From the NCBI GenBank assembly GCA_913052485.1, contig CAJXDN010000004.1, positions 41,650-105,649 of the forward strand: a DNA stretch of 64,000 bases, written 5' to 3'. Below the pieces are notes generated by a model, which did not search any database, had not been told where the DNA came from, and saw only the letters and a list, made by a program, of their open reading frames with translations. How positions within the stretch are numbered: the first letter of the stretch is position 1; every line of letters begins with the position of its first letter. Below, piece after piece: positions 51,801-60,173 of this stretch. This stretch comes from an uncultured Flammeovirgaceae bacterium. GTDB lineage: Bacteria; Bacteroidota; Bacteroidia; Cytophagales; MED-G16. A program made the position numbers and the translations under genes.

Positions 51801-54126
51801 GGGTTCAGATTCAGTATATGTAACGGACCTTGATGTGAGTGGTATACCTGATGGTATAATTAAACTCACTGTACAGTTAAAAGATAGCCTTGACCAACTT
51901 GTAGCAACTACTACTACTGATTATACTAAGGATGTGATCTTACCTAATTCTTACTATTTCCAATCTAATTTACAGAATATCGGAAGAAGCAACATTGATA
52001 GCTTAAAAATTACTGTAAATACAGTTGAAGTTAATGGTACTTATGAGGTGACTGTTACTGGTGATTCTACTGTAAGTGGGAATACTATTATTCAGGAAAC
52101 AGATGGTACAAGTTTAAGTTTTTCAAATTCAAATATTATCACTGTAAAACATTCAAAAAAATATACTGGTACTATATCAGAGAGTGAATTTAATTTGAGT
52201 GGAATTGATGTATCTAATTTTGCTGACGGACCTATTACTTTTAATTTAATTGTAACTGATAGTGCATTAAATAAAGGCATTGAAGTATTTAAAAAAGTAA
52301 TTAATAAAGAGATTAATAGTGAGCCAGTTACCTCAGACAAGTCTGTTTCAACCAATGAAGATACGAGTGTTAATATTATTCTTACTGGAACTGATGCAGA
52401 TGGAGATAATTTAACTTATGCTGTTGGTACTGCTACAAACGGAACAGTTACCCTCTCAGGAGACACAGCTGTATATACACCAAATCTTAATTTTAATGGT
52501 TCAGATACTTTTGAGTACACGGTAAGTGATGAAAATTCCTCAAGTACATCAACTGTAACAGTAACAGTAACCTCTGTAAATGATTTACCTTTGGTCAATA
52601 ATTTAACAATTACGGTCATTGAAGATTTCTCAGATAATGAGATAAGTCTTTCCGGTACTGATATTGAAGACAATACTTTAACTTTCTTAATTATAGATCA
52701 TCCTTCATTTGGAAAGCTTGACACAACAACTCTAATCGATTCTAGGGTAAGAGCATATGAGTCTAGAAATGCTGGGTCTCATCTTAATAATTCACATTAT
52801 TCAGGTAGTCCTAAAACTACAATAGAAGGTCAAGCAAATGCTGTAGTAAACCATTTAGTAAATGGTCACCCAAAAGCTGATTGGAGAGAAATATATTCAA
52901 TAACAGCTGATGATCCTTGGGTATCTACTTACTCAAGAGGTACAGATGGTGAGTTAAGACCTTCTCTTCTTAGTACTGTAGGAAAATCTCTTGGATCTGG
53001 TTTTAAGGGTGGACATTTATTTGTACCTGAAGTTATGTTTGAAACATTCAAAGGTGCTTTTAATGAAACTAATCAAGCTATTCTTGATGATACCTCAAAC
53101 TATGTTATGTTCGGAGAATCCGGTTTTAAGGTACTCTACACACCCGATGAAAACTTCTTCGGTACTGACTCCTTTACATATATTGCAAAAGACAGTAATG
53201 GTGGGGTAAGTGACAAAGCAACTGTTTCAATTACTATAACTCCAGTGAATGATGCGCCTACATCATTATCATCATACGATAGCTTAGATGAAGATTATGT
53301 AACAACTTTCAATTTAACTGGTGACGATGTTGACGGAGATGCTCTATCTTATATTATAACAGACTCTGTTAAGAATGGAATCATCGAGTTTATAGATGAT
53401 AATGGTCGAGTGTTATACACTCCTGATGCAGACTTCAATGGTATTGATAGTTTGAAATTTAAAGTTAACGACGGATTAGTTGATAGTGATACATCTGTTT
53501 ATAAGTTGATTATTAGATCTGTCTATGATCTGCCAGAGATATCATTATCAACAGAAAAGACAAGCAGTGAGGAGGTTGAGATAACTCTACCTATATCGAT
53601 AAAGCTAGAAGGAGTAGATGCTGGAGATGAGTCCGTTACTTTTGATCTCGTATTATCCGGTACTTCATCTGACAGCGATTATACTATATCTTCAAAGTCT
53701 TATTATATGGATACAGGATTAGTTGACACGACAGCTAACTTAGTAATTATTGATGATACTGAATATGAGGAAGATGAGACGATAACTATTAGTGTTGAAA
53801 ACATACAGAATGCATTAGATGCCGTAGAGAGTGTTACAATAACTATCTTAAGAAATGATGTACCGCTGGGAGAGACCTTTCCTAGAATTGTTTCTAAGGT
53901 GTATCCTAACCCTGCTAAGGAATATTTTGTGATAGAATTTAATGATATATACAAGCTAGAGGAAATTGAAATGATTGATCCACTTGGAAGAGTATTTACT
54001 CCTAATATCAGAGAAAAGGGTTTAAGAAAACTTGTGATTGATATAAGTAAATCTACTTTAGGATCGCATATATTAAGGTTAAAAACTGATGTTGGGTCAG
54101 CAATATTTAGAGTTGTAGTTGAATAG
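48889..54126 (+). CDS. giant T9SS-secreted protein: HExxH domain, cadherin-like repeats, Calx-beta-like domain, sorting tail
   Basis: A 1745-residue exported protein. TTG at 48889 is the start because it gives a good signal peptide (residues 1-18, ending GYSQ). Residues 280-450 hold a metallopeptidase-like domain: His383-Glu384-Lys-Ala-His387, GGW and NEDFAES (438-443). Several beta-sandwich modules follow (450-1140). Residues 1144-1549 are three cadherin-like repeats, each ending in a SVNDLP, PVNDAP or SVYDLP motif. Residues about 1550-1655 resemble a Calx-beta domain, and from 1665 (PRIVSKVYPNPAKEYF) there is a T9SS type A sorting domain. It is likely attached to or released from the cell surface. 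The second repeat contains a long unrelated insertion (see findings). Confidence 0.85.
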   Translation: MRFLIILFSFLVYNGYSQNTLTIEVNGLEDGDSAKIKLSSGTSDLLVKKALNPTNKKAQVVFSDLSSADDWVVAIDAPGYAYPTSKVISIPTVSSLSIDITKYSSNSFIYEWQDDSSYVGHATQTYINEPFSLVVLDDTIDISINFPSIKLREEYGIVLSNEEKEWSDEDAFRLYSNLERFEDIISPKEGEGQVTDFSTGEYLNSVWILTDDVIENDISVNTIDNVITVKLSSASLTYAEPLTVKLDGIRGKFYSKRLYQAVLRYFSDFGNNKEVLDKIAQNRFGFRWMVSDSETSTLMDEPADHFQEFFPEEKLEILSMLEELPEGMHRLECNNYLVRRVNGQDNPVYPQAPAIAWTSGVMEWMEKAFKNSSYSYMRRLILHEKAHYLWQCYVDQQTKDEWAELGGWYEDPLSSTGWSTWKTAEFVSAYGHEKNPNEDFAESISWYVENVDGLKSRSMQKYEFIRDRVMSGTRYISKIRDDLTFTVYNLFPDYFYPGKVIGTKVEVLGEPEEDKKIKFTIKVKSDSVELDGASLALIRFHSSIGTLFDMYLNPVNGSIDSVLTGEYTMNKHAKSGYWRPIQIVVWDNVGNQRLENNNTVGAKVFVNNPLEDIDPPKYISYSLDTITDLFHQTGQDLYKDNSGGNEGPVEYRALRVTTNWFDKSPLKRSLARIQFRNTSVYSLDTQVSSPCGPTHNCTDSLLNGYNSIKTFKMYAAIPEYYPSDYYSITFLNTTDIAKNVSSTWLSVDTASFNDNPTKGIFKDLRDSIYIETSYPDTLAPIAKIGVGEILIDAEPVNPVSPDGETKIEIKVIAKDTSNYFGKEASLTKIEYILRDPKGIDHRFQYFPDGGNGFGTLTPDSAAYEWNSYKMNARLPKGSTPGLWGMTELLLWDKAGNQRRYSFVEYVRFDLIKSDIVLTSPLYAEITDKLVNASNVDSISAFITCTPCSDLKYNYTIYSLMGGVVKTGEKLMGSDSVYVTDLDVSGIPDGIIKLTVQLKDSLDQLVATTTTDYTKDVILPNSYYFQSNLQNIGRSNIDSLKITVNTVEVNGTYEVTVTGDSTVSGNTIIQETDGTSLSFSNSNIITVKHSKKYTGTISESEFNLSGIDVSNFADGPITFNLIVTDSALNKGIEVFKKVINKEINSEPVTSDKSVSTNEDTSVNIILTGTDADGDNLTYAVGTATNGTVTLSGDTAVYTPNLNFNGSDTFEYTVSDENSSSTSTVTVTVTSVNDLPLVNNLTITVIEDFSDNEISLSGTDIEDNTLTFLIIDHPSFGKLDTTTLIDSRVRAYESRNAGSHLNNSHYSGSPKTTIEGQANAVVNHLVNGHPKADWREIYSITADDPWVSTYSRGTDGELRPSLLSTVGKSLGSGFKGGHLFVPEVMFETFKGAFNETNQAILDDTSNYVMFGESGFKVLYTPDENFFGTDSFTYIAKDSNGGVSDKATVSITITPVNDAPTSLSSYDSLDEDYVTTFNLTGDDVDGDALSYIITDSVKNGIIEFIDDNGRVLYTPDADFNGIDSLKFKVNDGLVDSDTSVYKLIIRSVYDLPEISLSTEKTSSEEVEITLPISIKLEGVDAGDESVTFDLVLSGTSSDSDYTISSKSYYMDTGLVDTTANLVIIDDTEYEEDETITISVENIQNALDAVESVTITILRNDVPLGETFPRIVSKVYPNPAKEYFVIEFNDIYKLEEIEMIDPLGRVFTPNIREKGLRKLVIDISKSTLGSHILRLKTDVGSAIFRVVVE
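52318..53535 (+). repeat. three tandem cadherin-like repeats within the giant protein
   Basis: Protein-level repeats at 52318-52590, 52591-53259 and 53260-53535 share an entry motif with acidic pairs (NEDTSVNI, EDFSDNEI, DEDYVTTF), a GTDADGDNL, GTDIEDNTL or GDDVDGDAL core, a YTP(D/N)xxFNGxD-type turn and a VND or VYD exit. Units 1 and 3 are about 91 residues long. Unit 2 is about 223 residues because of an insertion at about 52721-53121. Confidence 0.8.
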
Positions 54127-54149
54127 TTAAAAAAGCTTTTATTAAATAA

Positions 54150-54854
54150 ATGATTAAGTTCATATATATTTTATTATTAACAACATTTATTTCATGTAAT
54201 CAAGATAATGATAATTTAGTCTCAGCAAATAAGTTCAGTGAAATTATTAGCAACGATAAATCTGCAATTATTATAGACGTAAGAACTCCTGATGAATTTA
54301 ATAAGGGTCACCTAAAGAATTCGCTAAATGTAAATTGGTTAGATGAAAACTTTGATGAGAATTTAAATATTTTTAATAAAGACCTTCCCGTAATGGTCTA
54401 TTGTCTAAGTGGTGGAAGAAGCTCTAAAGCAAATGAAAGAATTAAGTCATTAGGTTTTAAGAATGTATATGAGTTAGATGGTGGAATATTAGAGTGGAGA
54501 AAGAATAAATTGCCTGAAGCAACTTTAAATAATAATTTTAAAAATTCCTTAACCGTCGAAGATTTTAATAATTTTATAGAAACTGATAAAATTGTATTAG
54601 TTGATTACTATGCAAACTGGTGCGCACCATGTAAGATAATGGAACCGTATCTTGATGAAATTTCGAATGAGTACTCCAACAGCTTAGAATTAATAAGGAT
54701 AAATTATGATAAAAATTTACCTCTGGTCAGAAGTCTTGAGGTATATGGACTTCCTGTCTTACAAATTTTTAAGGATAAAAAACTTCTGTGGTCTCATGTT
54801 GGGTTTATAGAAAAATCTTTAGTTGTAGATGAGGTAAAAAAATATATTAATTAA
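54150..54854 (+). CDS. rhodanese-thioredoxin fusion lipoprotein
   Basis: A 234-residue lipoprotein (leader ending TFISC, Cys16). Residues 25-120 are a rhodanese domain with DVRTPDEF and catalytic Cys85 in CLSGGRS. Residues 130-234 are a thioredoxin domain with Cys158-Ala-Pro-Cys161 and the cis-Pro loop YGLPVLQIF. The fusion places a sulfur-carrying Cys beside a dithiol reductant in the periplasm. A sulfane-sulfur or persulfide-reducing role is a reasonable inference but not proven. It lies 23 bp after the giant protein and is convergent with GGT (3-bp gap). Confidence 0.9.
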   Translation: MIKFIYILLLTTFISCNQDNDNLVSANKFSEIISNDKSAIIIDVRTPDEFNKGHLKNSLNVNWLDENFDENLNIFNKDLPVMVYCLSGGRSSKANERIKSLGFKNVYELDGGILEWRKNKLPEATLNNNFKNSLTVEDFNNFIETDKIVLVDYYANWCAPCKIMEPYLDEISNEYSNSLELIRINYDKNLPLVRSLEVYGLPVLQIFKDKKLLWSHVGFIEKSLVVDEVKKYIN

Positions 54855-54857
54855 ATA

Positions 54858-56714
54858 TTACCAAGCTATTCCATAATCTTCTCCAAAATCACTAGACCCC
54901 CCCTGAAATGTTTTATTAATGTTATCAAAGAAGATAGCATTAATTGGGCCTGAAGTTTTAGGTCTAAACTGGAGTTTATATCCTTTTTTACGAAGTTCCT
55001 TTCTTATAAATTGTGGGGCAGATTCATGAAGTAATAATTCACCTGGTCTATTTTCATGGTATCCGAATGAAGATCTCATCTGAAAACTATTAAAGTTTGG
55101 TGCCTCACATGCCTCTTGTATGTTCATATCAAATTCTACCATATTCAGAAAAAATTGTAAAAGATTCTGGTCCTGAGAGTCTCCACCTTGGACAGCAAAT
55201 GATAGGAATGGTTCATCGCTTTTGAGAGCGATTGTGGGGGTAAGTGTTGCCCTCGGCCTTTTCCCAGGTTCTAAAACATTGTAAGGTCCATCTTTTGGAT
55301 CTAATACGAAACTCTGCATTCTCTGACTTAAACCAATCCCAGTATTTCCTGCAATTACTGCGGGGATCCATCCACCGCTAGGAGTTATGGATACAATCCA
55401 ACCAGAGGTATCTGCTGCTTGAACTGTAGTAGTTCCAGCCATAAATGATTCTTCAAAATCATTGTTGTTACTCATGTTATGATTAAGATCGAAAGCTGAT
55501 TTAATTTTATCTAAATTATTATCTGTCTCCCATGATTCTAAATAATGTAGGAAAGGGTTATTTCCGTTTTGAAATTCATAGGGGTTACCTGGTTTAATTT
55601 CTTCATTATTTTTATCAGATATTAGTTTTAATCTTTTCTTTGCATATTCTTTTGAAAGTAAACCCTCTAACGGCTCTTTTGGATTAAAATATGGATCTCC
55701 GTAGTAGAAATCCCTATCTGCAAAGGTTAAGTTCATAACTTGATATAAACTATGGATATAATTAGTGGAGTTAAATCCCATTGATTTAATATCTAAGTTT
55801 TCAATCATGTTGAGGGATTGTAGTAGGACCGGGCTCTGAACCCATGTTGTGAGTTTATAGACTTCAATATCTTTATAAGATATTTTAAGGGGTTCCTCAA
55901 TATAAACTTCATAATTTTTTAGATCATCTACTGTTATTAACCCTCCTTGCTCTTGGGTAGATCTTGCAATCTCTATGGCTATATCTCCCTCATAAAACCT
56001 TTTATATGCTTCATATATTGCCTCTTTCCTATTTTTTCCTTTTTCGAGGGCTAACCTCTCTGTTTCAATTAGTTTATTTAGAGTGTTGTATAAATCTTTT
56101 TGTATAAAAACCTCTCCCTCAACTGGCGCTTCTCTTTCACTTCCCTGATTTGTTAGGAAAAGACTTTTTGAGTATTTCCATTTTTTGATTTCATCTTTAT
56201 TTCTCTCTATTGAATTTGCAGCCTGTGCTTCTATCGGATACCCTCTAGCCATTTCTAATGCTGGCTCTAAAACTTTTTCTAAACTCATTGTTCCATATTC
56301 TGCAAGCATTACCATAATTCCTCCAGGTGTACCAGGTGTAACAGCTGATAGTGGGCCAAATTTTGGGGGGATTGAGTAACCTTTTTCTCTATAAAATTCA
56401 GGTGTGGCGCCTGATGGTGCAACTCCTAACGCGTTAATACCTATCACCTTCTTCAGTTCTGGATGATAAATTAATGCTTGTGTTTCGCCTCCCCAACCTA
56501 AAACATCCCACATAGTAGCAGTAGCTGCTACCATGGCACAAGCAGCATCGACTGCGTTACCACCTTCACTGAATATCATTGCTCCAGCTGTGGCTCCTAA
56601 TGGTTTTCCAGTGATTGCAATCCAATGTTTACCGTGTAGGATAGGCTTGTTAGTTTGTGAGTGTAATGTGGTTGTAAAAAATATTAGCAGTAATAAAAAA
56701 TATTTTTTCATCAT
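54858..56714 (-). CDS. gamma-glutamyltransferase family protein
   Basis: A 618-residue exported N-terminal nucleophile hydrolase precursor with a signal peptide (ending LHSQ). The family cleaves itself before a Thr; Thr428 in GTTTVQAADTSG is the equivalent of the nucleophile in the usual TTH, with Thr replacing His at the third position. EPGKRPRATLTPTIAL and a Gly-Gly turn in the small subunit are conserved. It acts on glutathione and gamma-glutamyl peptides in the periplasm, or possibly as an acylase. Its start overlaps the coaD stop by 4 bp (ATGA), so it is the last gene of the minus-strand run. Confidence 0.87.
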   Translation of the reverse strand: MMKKYFLLLLIFFTTTLHSQTNKPILHGKHWIAITGKPLGATAGAMIFSEGGNAVDAACAMVAATATMWDVLGWGGETQALIYHPELKKVIGINALGVAPSGATPEFYREKGYSIPPKFGPLSAVTPGTPGGIMVMLAEYGTMSLEKVLEPALEMARGYPIEAQAANSIERNKDEIKKWKYSKSLFLTNQGSEREAPVEGEVFIQKDLYNTLNKLIETERLALEKGKNRKEAIYEAYKRFYEGDIAIEIARSTQEQGGLITVDDLKNYEVYIEEPLKISYKDIEVYKLTTWVQSPVLLQSLNMIENLDIKSMGFNSTNYIHSLYQVMNLTFADRDFYYGDPYFNPKEPLEGLLSKEYAKKRLKLISDKNNEEIKPGNPYEFQNGNNPFLHYLESWETDNNLDKIKSAFDLNHNMSNNNDFEESFMAGTTTVQAADTSGWIVSITPSGGWIPAVIAGNTGIGLSQRMQSFVLDPKDGPYNVLEPGKRPRATLTPTIALKSDEPFLSFAVQGGDSQDQNLLQFFLNMVEFDMNIQEACEAPNFNSFQMRSSFGYHENRPGELLLHESAPQFIRKELRKKGYKLQFRPKTSGPINAIFFDNINKTFQGGSSDFGEDYGIAW

Positions 56715-57175
56715 ATATTATCAATTTTATATGGTAGGTATTTATTTATATCACCACCGTAGCTAATAACATCTCTTATAATTGTAGAACTGATTGGAGC
56801 AAGTTCTGGAGATGTAATTAAAAAAACAGTCTCAAGATTTGAATTGAGATCTCTATTGATCTGTGAAATAGAATTTTCAAATTCAAAATCAGTTGTATTT
56901 CTTAGGCCTCTTAAAATAAAGCTCGCATTATTATCCTTAGCAATCTCAGCAGTAAGTTTATTATATGATATTACTTTAATCCTTGCATCTTCTATGTACA
57001 AGTCTTCTATCTTTCTCTTCATTATATCAACACTGAAGTATCTATTTTTTTTTGGATTATTTCCGATTGCAATACATATCTTATCAAAAATTTTTAGTCC
57101 ACGCTTTACGATATCATGGTGGCCGAGAGTAAAGGGATCAAATGTACCAGGAAATATTGCAATTTTTTCATTCAT
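56711..57175 (-). CDS. coaD: phosphopantetheine adenylyltransferase
   Basis: A 154-residue cytoplasmic enzyme from ATG 57175; a TTG at 57187 would add four residues. It transfers AMP from ATP to 4'-phosphopantetheine, the penultimate step of CoA synthesis. The nucleotidyltransferase signature is FPGTFDPFTLGH, with RGLRNTTDFEFE and the SSTIIRD motif close to the end. Length is normal. It overlaps DUF3822 upstream by 8 bp and the GGT gene downstream by 4 bp. The coaD-DUF3822 pairing recurs in Bacteroidota. Confidence 0.96.
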   Translation of the reverse strand: MNEKIAIFPGTFDPFTLGHHDIVKRGLKIFDKICIAIGNNPKKNRYFSVDIMKRKIEDLYIEDARIKVISYNKLTAEIAKDNNASFILRGLRNTTDFEFENSISQINRDLNSNLETVFLITSPELAPISSTIIRDVISYGGDINKYLPYKIDNI

Positions 57176-57842
57176 AATAACTCTCAATTATTTCAAATAT
57201 AGATTTTTTATACAAATTAATATTTTTAAAATACATCTTCATTTCTTTCTTGACTTTTCTAAAATTTTCATTTGAATCTAAAATGTTTAATTTCGATACA
57301 TTCTTGTCCAAGTTAAATTCCTCGAATGTTAAAAGGATATATTTTAGATAGTCGTCTTTGGTGTATTCAAATTGATTATAAAAAATTAGATCTTTATTTT
57401 CAACTATACAGATATGTAGCTTACTATTTAATAAAACAATATAAATCTCTCTATTACTTGAGTTATTATCGTCTTGAAACTCTTCAATTAGAATTTCACT
57501 AATGTGATAAACTTTTTTAATTGGTTCAGGGATTTCCTCTAAAGCATAGAAAAACAGAAACTTAATATTTTTAAGAGTAGATGTTTTTTTTTTCATTTTT
57601 TTTTCTACTCCTAGTGTATTTTCTATATTAATTTTTTTTAGATAATTCGGAAGTTCTAGAGGAAGTATTAAAAAATCATTACTGTCAATTATTAGATAAT
57701 TATTTTTCCATTTTTTATAGTTATTAGAGACGACTGATCTTTTTGTTGTCTTGAGGATATGCGATGACTGGACAAATTTCAGATATTTATCCTTTGTTCT
57801 TAAAATATATAGATTGGATTTTTTAGGCTTTGTTGTTAACAA
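57168..57842 (-). CDS. DUF3822 family protein
   Basis: A 224-residue protein of unknown function, started at TTG 57842 because a stop lies 9 bp upstream and no ATG is available nearby. It has the DUF3822 pattern: a first half with LIIDSNDFLILPLEL, YALEEIPEPIK and VYHISEIL, then LNSKLHICIVENKDLIFYNQ, and LLTFEEFNLD in the second half. DUF3822 proteins have an actin-like ATPase-type fold and are commonly encoded beside coaD and rsmD in Bacteroidota. It overlaps coaD by 8 bp, so it is co-translated with CoA synthesis; its role is not known. Confidence 0.8.
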   Translation of the reverse strand: MLTTKPKKSNLYILRTKDKYLKFVQSSHILKTTKRSVVSNNYKKWKNNYLIIDSNDFLILPLELPNYLKKINIENTLGVEKKMKKKTSTLKNIKFLFFYALEEIPEPIKKVYHISEILIEEFQDDNNSSNREIYIVLLNSKLHICIVENKDLIFYNQFEYTKDDYLKYILLTFEEFNLDKNVSKLNILDSNENFRKVKKEMKMYFKNINLYKKSIFEIIESYYE

Positions 57843-57852
57843 AAACTTCTAT

Positions 57853-58437
57853 TTATTCCCAGTTACCAGCAGTAGTAATACTAGTCCTTGAGCCAAACCT
57901 AAGAGGTTTGTTAATATTTGCCTCGTTATCTTCACTCCTGTCTGGGTCAAAAGGTTTTGGATTCCTAACTTCTACAACATCAACTTGCACTCCGCCTTTT
58001 TCAATTTTACTTGCCCATATTTCAAATTGAGTGTCACTATGTCCTGGCACATTGATGAGGTCTGATGCTACAAAGTTTGGATATGATGAAAATAAGGAAT
58101 CTATAACTGAAATGCTACCTAGGGTATCGAGGTATAATGTTGTCTCTTCTGCACCGTAGTCCAGAAGAACTGTTTCCTCTCTTCTTTGAATAAGGAATAT
58201 TTCTCCATTTTCAATGAAGTTGTAAAGAGTGTCCCACTCACTTGCATAGCTACCATTTACACTTTGGAAAGCAATCTGAGCTTCTCTAATCAACTTAAGT
58301 CTTTCAATTACCTCAGATTCAGCTTTGTTAATTCTTGCTTCTTCATCTATACTATATTTAATGCTGTTAACGAGGTAAAATGCTAAACCAGCAGCTAAGA
58401 GTAAGGTTCCATAAGTGTATAGTTTGATGTTATTCAT
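57853..58437 (-). CDS. conserved Bacteroidota protein with N-terminal membrane anchor, unknown function
   Basis: A 194-residue protein with a single N-terminal helix (about residues 5-24, LYTYGTLLLAAGLAFYLVNS) and a periplasmic-facing rest. Conserved features are IREAQIAFQSVNGSYASEW (48-66, pilin-like in style), FIENGEIFLIQRREE, LDYG and a final GSRTSITTAGNWE. The IREAQ...W segment resembles pseudopilin helices, so a minor-pilin-like or gliding/secretion-related role is possible but not established. It is 63 bp from YggS upstream and is followed by DUF3822 10 bp later. Confidence 0.72.
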   Translation of the reverse strand: MNNIKLYTYGTLLLAAGLAFYLVNSIKYSIDEEARINKAESEVIERLKLIREAQIAFQSVNGSYASEWDTLYNFIENGEIFLIQRREETVLLDYGAEETTLYLDTLGSISVIDSLFSSYPNFVASDLINVPGHSDTQFEIWASKIEKGGVQVDVVEVRNPKPFDPDRSEDNEANINKPLRFGSRTSITTAGNWE

Positions 58438-58499
58438 GTGTTAAGGTTGTTTGAAATAGTATGCTATTATAAATAATTGTTATAAGAATTAAAAACTAT

Positions 58500-59132
58500 C
58501 TATTGATAGTTTCTCTTTCCAAATATTTTTGAACCAACTCGAATCATATTACTCCCACTCCCAAGGGCAATTTTATAATCATTGCTCATGCCCATCGATA
58601 ATATATTAAAGTCATCAATTTCTTTTCTTATGTTATTAAAAATATTCTTAAGGTTATTAAACTCATTTTTAATTACACTCTCATCATTTGTGAAAGATGC
58701 CATGCCCATCAAACCTTTAAATTTAATATTCTGGTACTCACTCATTGATTCTTGATTAAGGAAGTCTAACTCACTCTCCTTAAATCCATATTTGCTACTC
58801 TCATTAGAAATATTCACTTGAATCAAACAATTCGTTACCTTATCAAATTTTTTAGATTCTTTATTTATTACTTTCAATAATTTAAGGCTGTCGACACTAT
58901 GTATGAGGCTTACTATTGGTATTACTTTCCTTACTTTGTTAGACTGTAGATGTCCAATCATGTGCCAATTAATGTCTTGGGGAAGGTTATTGTATTTGTA
59001 TTCAAGTTCTTGAACTTTATTCTCCCCAAAATCTCTGTGTCCTAAATTATATATTTTTTCAATATCCTCTTTGGGTTTTGTCTTGCTGACGGCAACACAT
59101 GTAAAATTCTTATTAAATAAAATATCTTCCAC
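58500..59132 (-). CDS. YggS/PLPBP family PLP homeostasis protein
   Basis: A 210-residue cytoplasmic protein, started at GTG 59132 directly after the BatA stop. It binds PLP without known catalysis and buffers B6 vitamers. Lys17 (AVSKTKP) is the PLP lysine; DFGENKVQEL, WHMIGHLQSNK, HSVDS, LIQVNIS, GLMGMAS and LSMGMSNDY are the family motifs. The N-terminus is about 15-20 residues shorter than in many homologues. It ends the Bat part of the operon, with a 63-bp gap before the next gene. Confidence 0.92.
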   Translation of the reverse strand: MEDILFNKNFTCVAVSKTKPKEDIEKIYNLGHRDFGENKVQELEYKYNNLPQDINWHMIGHLQSNKVRKVIPIVSLIHSVDSLKLLKVINKESKKFDKVTNCLIQVNISNESSKYGFKESELDFLNQESMSEYQNIKFKGLMGMASFTNDESVIKNEFNNLKNIFNNIRKEIDDFNILSMGMSNDYKIALGSGSNMIRVGSKIFGKRNYQ

Positions 59133-60173
59133 TTAGTCTTTTAATATATTATTTACGAAAGTTGATTTAGATAGTATGAATGTAAGAAGAAATATTATCC
59201 CCCACAATAAATAATATTGATAAAAATCAACTGTATTCTTATACCTATTTTCCTTTATTTCTGACTTCTCAAACTCATCAATTTCATTAAATATATTTTC
59301 AAGAGATGAGTTATTCGATGCTCTGTAAAACTTACCATCTGTTGTCTTAGCTATATCTCTTAAGTTTTTTTCATCTAGAGAGTTTTCAACATATCTTGGT
59401 CTTCCAAAATAATCTTTACCAAATGGTACTTTTCCATTTTTTCCTATAGCTATACTATATATTTTTATTCCGTACGCCTTAGCAATTTCTGAAGCTGTTT
59501 TTGGGTCTATATTACCTGCTGTATTATCACCATCACTCAATAAAATCAGTATTTTTGTTTTTGATATTGACTCTCTCATTCGATTTGTAGCAATAGCTAT
59601 CGCGCTTCCGATTGCAGTTCCTCTTGAGCTAATGAGATCGAAATTTATTTCATCTATATATTTTTTAAGTAAAGAGTAATCCGACGTCAGTGGGCACCTA
59701 GAATATGATTCTCCAGAAAACACTACCAGTCCTATTCTGTCTTGAAATCTACCGTCAATGAAGTCTTTAGCTACTGATTTTGCTGACTCTAATCTATTTG
59801 GAGTAAAATCTTCTATTTGCATTGACTCACTAATGTCAATTACTAACATAATATCAATCCCCTCAGACCATCTCTCTATTCTTTCATTAGATTTTTGAGG
59901 TCTTGAGAGAGAAATTATCAATAAAATTAATGAGATTATGAAAAGTAGATTAGGTATAAATCTAAGGAAAGAATATTTAAAATTAGAAAGCTCTTTTTTA
60001 GGAATCGAAACTTCGAAAGTGACATTTTTAGATATGATCTTCTTAAATACTAAAATAAAGGGAATGAGAAGTAATAGAAACAATATGTTTTGATTGTACC
60101 ACTCATATTCAAGTAAATTGTAAATATTGAACCACTCAAGTGAAAACCATCCCTCTAGATTACTCTTTTCCAT
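59133..60173 (-). CDS. batA: BatA-like von Willebrand factor A membrane protein
   Basis: A 346-residue inner-membrane protein: two N-terminal helices (about 30-45 and 72-90), a VWA domain (107-300), and a C-terminal helix (near 325-340). The MIDAS metal motif DISES is at residues 113-117, with the Thr at SRGTAIGSAI and SDGDNTAGN. This is the BatA order found in Bacteroidota aerotolerance-type operons. Its start overlaps the upstream gene by 14 bp, and the adjacent GTG start of YggS suggests coupled translation. Confidence 0.9.
   Translation of the reverse strand: MEKSNLEGWFSLEWFNIYNLLEYEWYNQNILFLLLLIPFILVFKKIISKNVTFEVSIPKKELSNFKYSFLRFIPNLLFIISLILLIISLSRPQKSNERIERWSEGIDIMLVIDISESMQIEDFTPNRLESAKSVAKDFIDGRFQDRIGLVVFSGESYSRCPLTSDYSLLKKYIDEINFDLISSRGTAIGSAIAIATNRMRESISKTKILILLSDGDNTAGNIDPKTASEIAKAYGIKIYSIAIGKNGKVPFGKDYFGRPRYVENSLDEKNLRDIAKTTDGKFYRASNNSSLENIFNEIDEFEKSEIKENRYKNTVDFYQYYLLWGIIFLLTFILSKSTFVNNILKD

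Noticed and set aside
52092..52673. Two minus-strand open frames inside the giant protein
   Set aside because: They mirror the repetitive Thr/Val/Ser coding of the plus-strand repeats and have no start signals.
54131..54140. AAAAGCTTTT palindrome after the giant protein as terminator
   Set aside because: No loop is possible at the centre and the arms are A/T-rich; it cannot form a normal terminator.
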